From: Caldicellulosiruptor changbaiensis
GTDB taxonomy: Bacteria > Bacillota > Thermoanaerobacteria > Caldicellulosiruptorales > Caldicellulosiruptoraceae
DNA length: 64,000 nt
NCBI RefSeq assembly: GCF_003999255.1
Contig: NZ_CP034791.1
Location: forward strand, 887,001 to 951,000
Reading direction: 5' to 3'
Made by a program: the position numbers and the translations under genes. Position 1 is the stretch's first letter. Each line of letters begins with the position of its first letter. Below are positions 61,968 through 64,000 of the stretch, piece after piece. Below the pieces are notes generated by a model. That model was not told the origin of the DNA and did not search any database. It was given only the letters and a program-made list of their open reading frames with translations.

Positions 61968-63254
61968 ATGGACTTATTAATAAAAGGTGCAACTATAATA
62001 ACTCTTGATGGAGAGAATGAAGTTTTAAAAGGAGATATCTTGATTGAGAATGGCAAGATTTCAGAGATTTCACAAGGTATAGAACTATCAAAAGAGAAGA
62101 TGTTTGCTACCAAGGTTATAAATGCAGAAAATCTCATTGCTCTGCCCGGATTTATAAATGCACATACTCACTGTGGTCAAACCATTTTGAGGTCGTATGC
62201 AGACGACCTTCCTCTTTATGAGTGGCTTTTTGAAAAGATTTTTCCTGCTGAGGAGAAATTAACAAAAGAGATAGTTTACTATTCCTCTTTGCTTGGTATT
62301 GCTGAGATGCTAAAATGTGGAACAACAATGTTTTTTGACATGTACTTTCATGAAGATATGACAGCAAAAGCAGCTCTTGAAACTGGAATCAAGGCTGTTT
62401 TGTCAAGAGGACTTCAAACAGATGAAAGACAGCAGCAGCGACTTGATGAGACAAAAGAATTGATTTATAATTATTCAAGCGACAAGATAAAGGTCTTCTT
62501 TGGACCTCATTCTGTGTATACCTGCTCATATGAGCTGCTTGAAAAAGTTGCTGAGCTATCAGAAGAATTTAACACTGGGATAATGATACACTTAAGCGAA
62601 TCTGAAGATGAGGTAAACCAGTGTTATGAAAAATACGATATGTCGCCTGTGAAGCTATGCCAAAAAGCTGGGCTTTTTACAAGACCATGTATTGCAGCAC
62701 ACTGTGTGTATGTTGATGACGAGGACATTGAGATTTTAGCTGAAAATGGTGTCACAGCTGTTTACAATCCAACAAGCAATCTAAAGCTTGGCAATGGATT
62801 TGCTCCAGTTTTTAATTTGATTAAATCAGGTGTTAATGTTGCAATTGGCACAGATTCTGCAGCAAGCAACAACAACCTCAACATCTTAGAAGAGATTCAC
62901 ATTGCAGCACTTTTGGAAAAGGGAATGTATAGGCTTGCAGAGATATTAAAGGCGGAAGAGGTTTTGAAAATGACAACTGTAAATGCTGCGATGGCAGCAG
63001 ATATTCACAACACAGGCAGACTAAAAAAGGGTTTTAGAGCTGATATTGTATTGATAAAAGCAAATGATTTAAATATGCTTCCTTGCTACAATCCTATTTC
63101 AAACATCGTTTATAGTAGCAATCCTTCAAATGTTTATGCTACAATTGTTGACGGTGAGATTTTATACATGGATGGAAAGCTTTTAACAATTGATGAAGAG
63201 TCATTAGTTAAAGAGATTAAGAGTATTGAGAAGGTTTTAAAAGAAAGCATATGA
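61968..63254 (+). CDS. mtaD: S-adenosylhomocysteine / 5'-methylthioadenosine deaminase
   Basis: A 428-residue amidohydrolase. Metal and catalytic residues: HxH in FINAHTHCGQT, GPHSVYTCS, the His/Glu in MIHLSESEDEV, AAHCVYVDDEDI and the Asp in GTDSAASNNNLN. Family members (for example Thermotoga TM0936) deaminate SAH, MTA and adenosine to the inosyl forms. It begins 3 nt after ahcY and is probably co-translated with it. Confidence 0.92.
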   Translation: MDLLIKGATIITLDGENEVLKGDILIENGKISEISQGIELSKEKMFATKVINAENLIALPGFINAHTHCGQTILRSYADDLPLYEWLFEKIFPAEEKLTKEIVYYSSLLGIAEMLKCGTTMFFDMYFHEDMTAKAALETGIKAVLSRGLQTDERQQQRLDETKELIYNYSSDKIKVFFGPHSVYTCSYELLEKVAELSEEFNTGIMIHLSESEDEVNQCYEKYDMSPVKLCQKAGLFTRPCIAAHCVYVDDEDIEILAENGVTAVYNPTSNLKLGNGFAPVFNLIKSGVNVAIGTDSAASNNNLNILEEIHIAALLEKGMYRLAEILKAEEVLKMTTVNAAMAADIHNTGRLKKGFRADIVLIKANDLNMLPCYNPISNIVYSSNPSNVYATIVDGEILYMDGKLLTIDEESLVKEIKSIEKVLKESI

Positions 63255-63302
63255 TAAAACCTTTTTTGAAACCTTTTTGAATATGAAAGGAAGGAACATA
63301 AA

Positions 63303-64000
63303 TTGCAGTTCAAGAAAGCAACAAAGATAGCATTGCAACTTTTTGCTGTAACAGTCTTTACAAAGCTAATAGGATTTATTAGAGAGGTAGCGTTTGGTGC
63401 AAGGTTTGGCACCAGTATAAAAGCAGATGCTTTTCCTTTGGCCTTGCAGCTTCCGAATATACTCTTTGCTTCTGTATTTGCTGCATTTTCAACTTCTTTT
63501 ATTCCTTTTTACACTGAGATTAGAGAGAAAAAAGGTGAAGATGAAGGAGTAAGGTTTACAAACAGCGTAATAAATACATTACTTCTTGCATCGAGCATTG
63601 TAGCAATTTTAGGTTTTATCTTCTCAAAACAGCTGATTTTACTTCAGGTAAATGCAAGTAAAAGCGAGCAGATATTTTATGCATCAAGGTTACTTAAAAT
63701 AACCATATTCATGATACTGTTTACAAGTTCTGCAAACATTTTGCAAGGATTTCTTCAGGCAAATGGCAATTTTATAAAACCAGTTTTGTCAAGCATTCCG
63801 TTTAATTTTGCAATCTTTGTTGCTATATTTTTATCATATTTTGGGTATTTTAAGAAGATAGACATATACATTGTTGCAGTTGGTTTTGTCTTTGGGTATT
63901 TTTTGAGCCTTGTCTATCAGCTATACAATGCCAAAAAATACGGATTTAAATTCTATCCTGTGGTTGGATTGAAGGATAGAAATATTATAAACATGATAAA
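63303..64000 (+). CDS. murJ: MurJ/MviN-type lipid II flippase (partial, runs off the window)
   Basis: A frame open to the end of the window (about 232 codons) starting at a TTG 8-10 nt after AAAGGAAGG. The N-terminus has the family pattern LIGFIREVAFGARFGTSIKADAF, then PNILFASVFAAFSTSFIPFY. Several membrane helices are visible. MurJ flips the peptidoglycan precursor lipid II across the membrane. The C-terminal half is missing. Confidence 0.88.
   Translation, partial: MQFKKATKIALQLFAVTVFTKLIGFIREVAFGARFGTSIKADAFPLALQLPNILFASVFAAFSTSFIPFYTEIREKKGEDEGVRFTNSVINTLLLASSIVAILGFIFSKQLILLQVNASKSEQIFYASRLLKITIFMILFTSSANILQGFLQANGNFIKPVLSSIPFNFAIFVAIFLSYFGYFKKIDIYIVAVGFVFGYFLSLVYQLYNAKKYGFKFYPVVGLKDRNIINMI

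Overview
The window is low-GC chromosomal DNA from a thermophilic, anaerobic, plant-biomass-degrading Firmicute, most likely a Caldicellulosiruptor species or close relative. The reasons are a glucuronoxylan-use cluster (GH67 alpha-glucuronidase, UxuB, UxuA, GH2, Lpl-type sugar ABC transporter with a YesM/YesN-like two-component system), a four-subunit pyruvate:ferredoxin oxidoreductase, frequent GTG/TTG starts with strong Shine-Dalgarno sites, and a general resemblance to thermophilic Clostridia. The assignment rests on remembered family knowledge, not on a search.

Layout. 1-1330: two tRNAs (Arg-ACG, Leu-GAG), an FmdB zinc ribbon and a ferritin, all on the minus strand. 1419-4577: the pantothenate operon panG-panB-panC-panD, preceded by a hairpin resembling the pan RNA motif and by an intrinsic terminator lying before the first gene. 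4617-6589: an L,D-transpeptidase, two small CotF-like proteins and a GNAT acetyltransferase. 6753-7003: a strongly promoted tRNA pair (Asn, CAU), with an IS1182-like element inserted just downstream whose transposase carries an in-frame amber codon. 8832-10832: a DUF4364 regulator-like protein, a MazG-like small protein and a sugar isomerase-like TIM barrel. 10869-15175: the aromatic amino-acid operon hisC-aroF-tyrA-aroA on the minus strand; pheA lies apart at 55106.

15344-33234 is the main accessory block. It holds two paralogous solute-binding proteins flanking a URO-D-fold protein, two permeases, a histidine kinase/AraC-type response regulator pair, then GH67, fructuronate reductase, mannonate dehydratase and a GH2 enzyme. 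It plausibly imports and breaks down (methyl)glucuronate-decorated xylo-oligosaccharides inside the cell. Both binding-protein promoters share a direct-repeat block abutting the -35 region, a good candidate site for the response regulator. 33507-36071 encodes a CbiMNQO-type cobalt/nickel ECF transporter, followed by a nicotinate phosphoribosyltransferase.

37281-46917 is a defence island: type I restriction-modification (hsdM, hsdS, hsdR) interleaved with an AlbA/Schlafen-type ATPase-like protein, a MntA/HepT antitoxin-toxin pair and a YgjP-like metallopeptidase. 46999-49190 is a secreted YARHG/SH3-type gene split by a 1.1-kb IS with a visible 10-bp target duplication. The rest is mostly housekeeping: tRNA-Arg(CCU), serS, a TVP38 membrane protein, porCDAB, pheA, a DUF2232 membrane protein, gdpP, rplI, dnaB, an AhcY-like gene paired with an SAH/MTA deaminase, and the start of a MurJ-type flippase that runs off the window.
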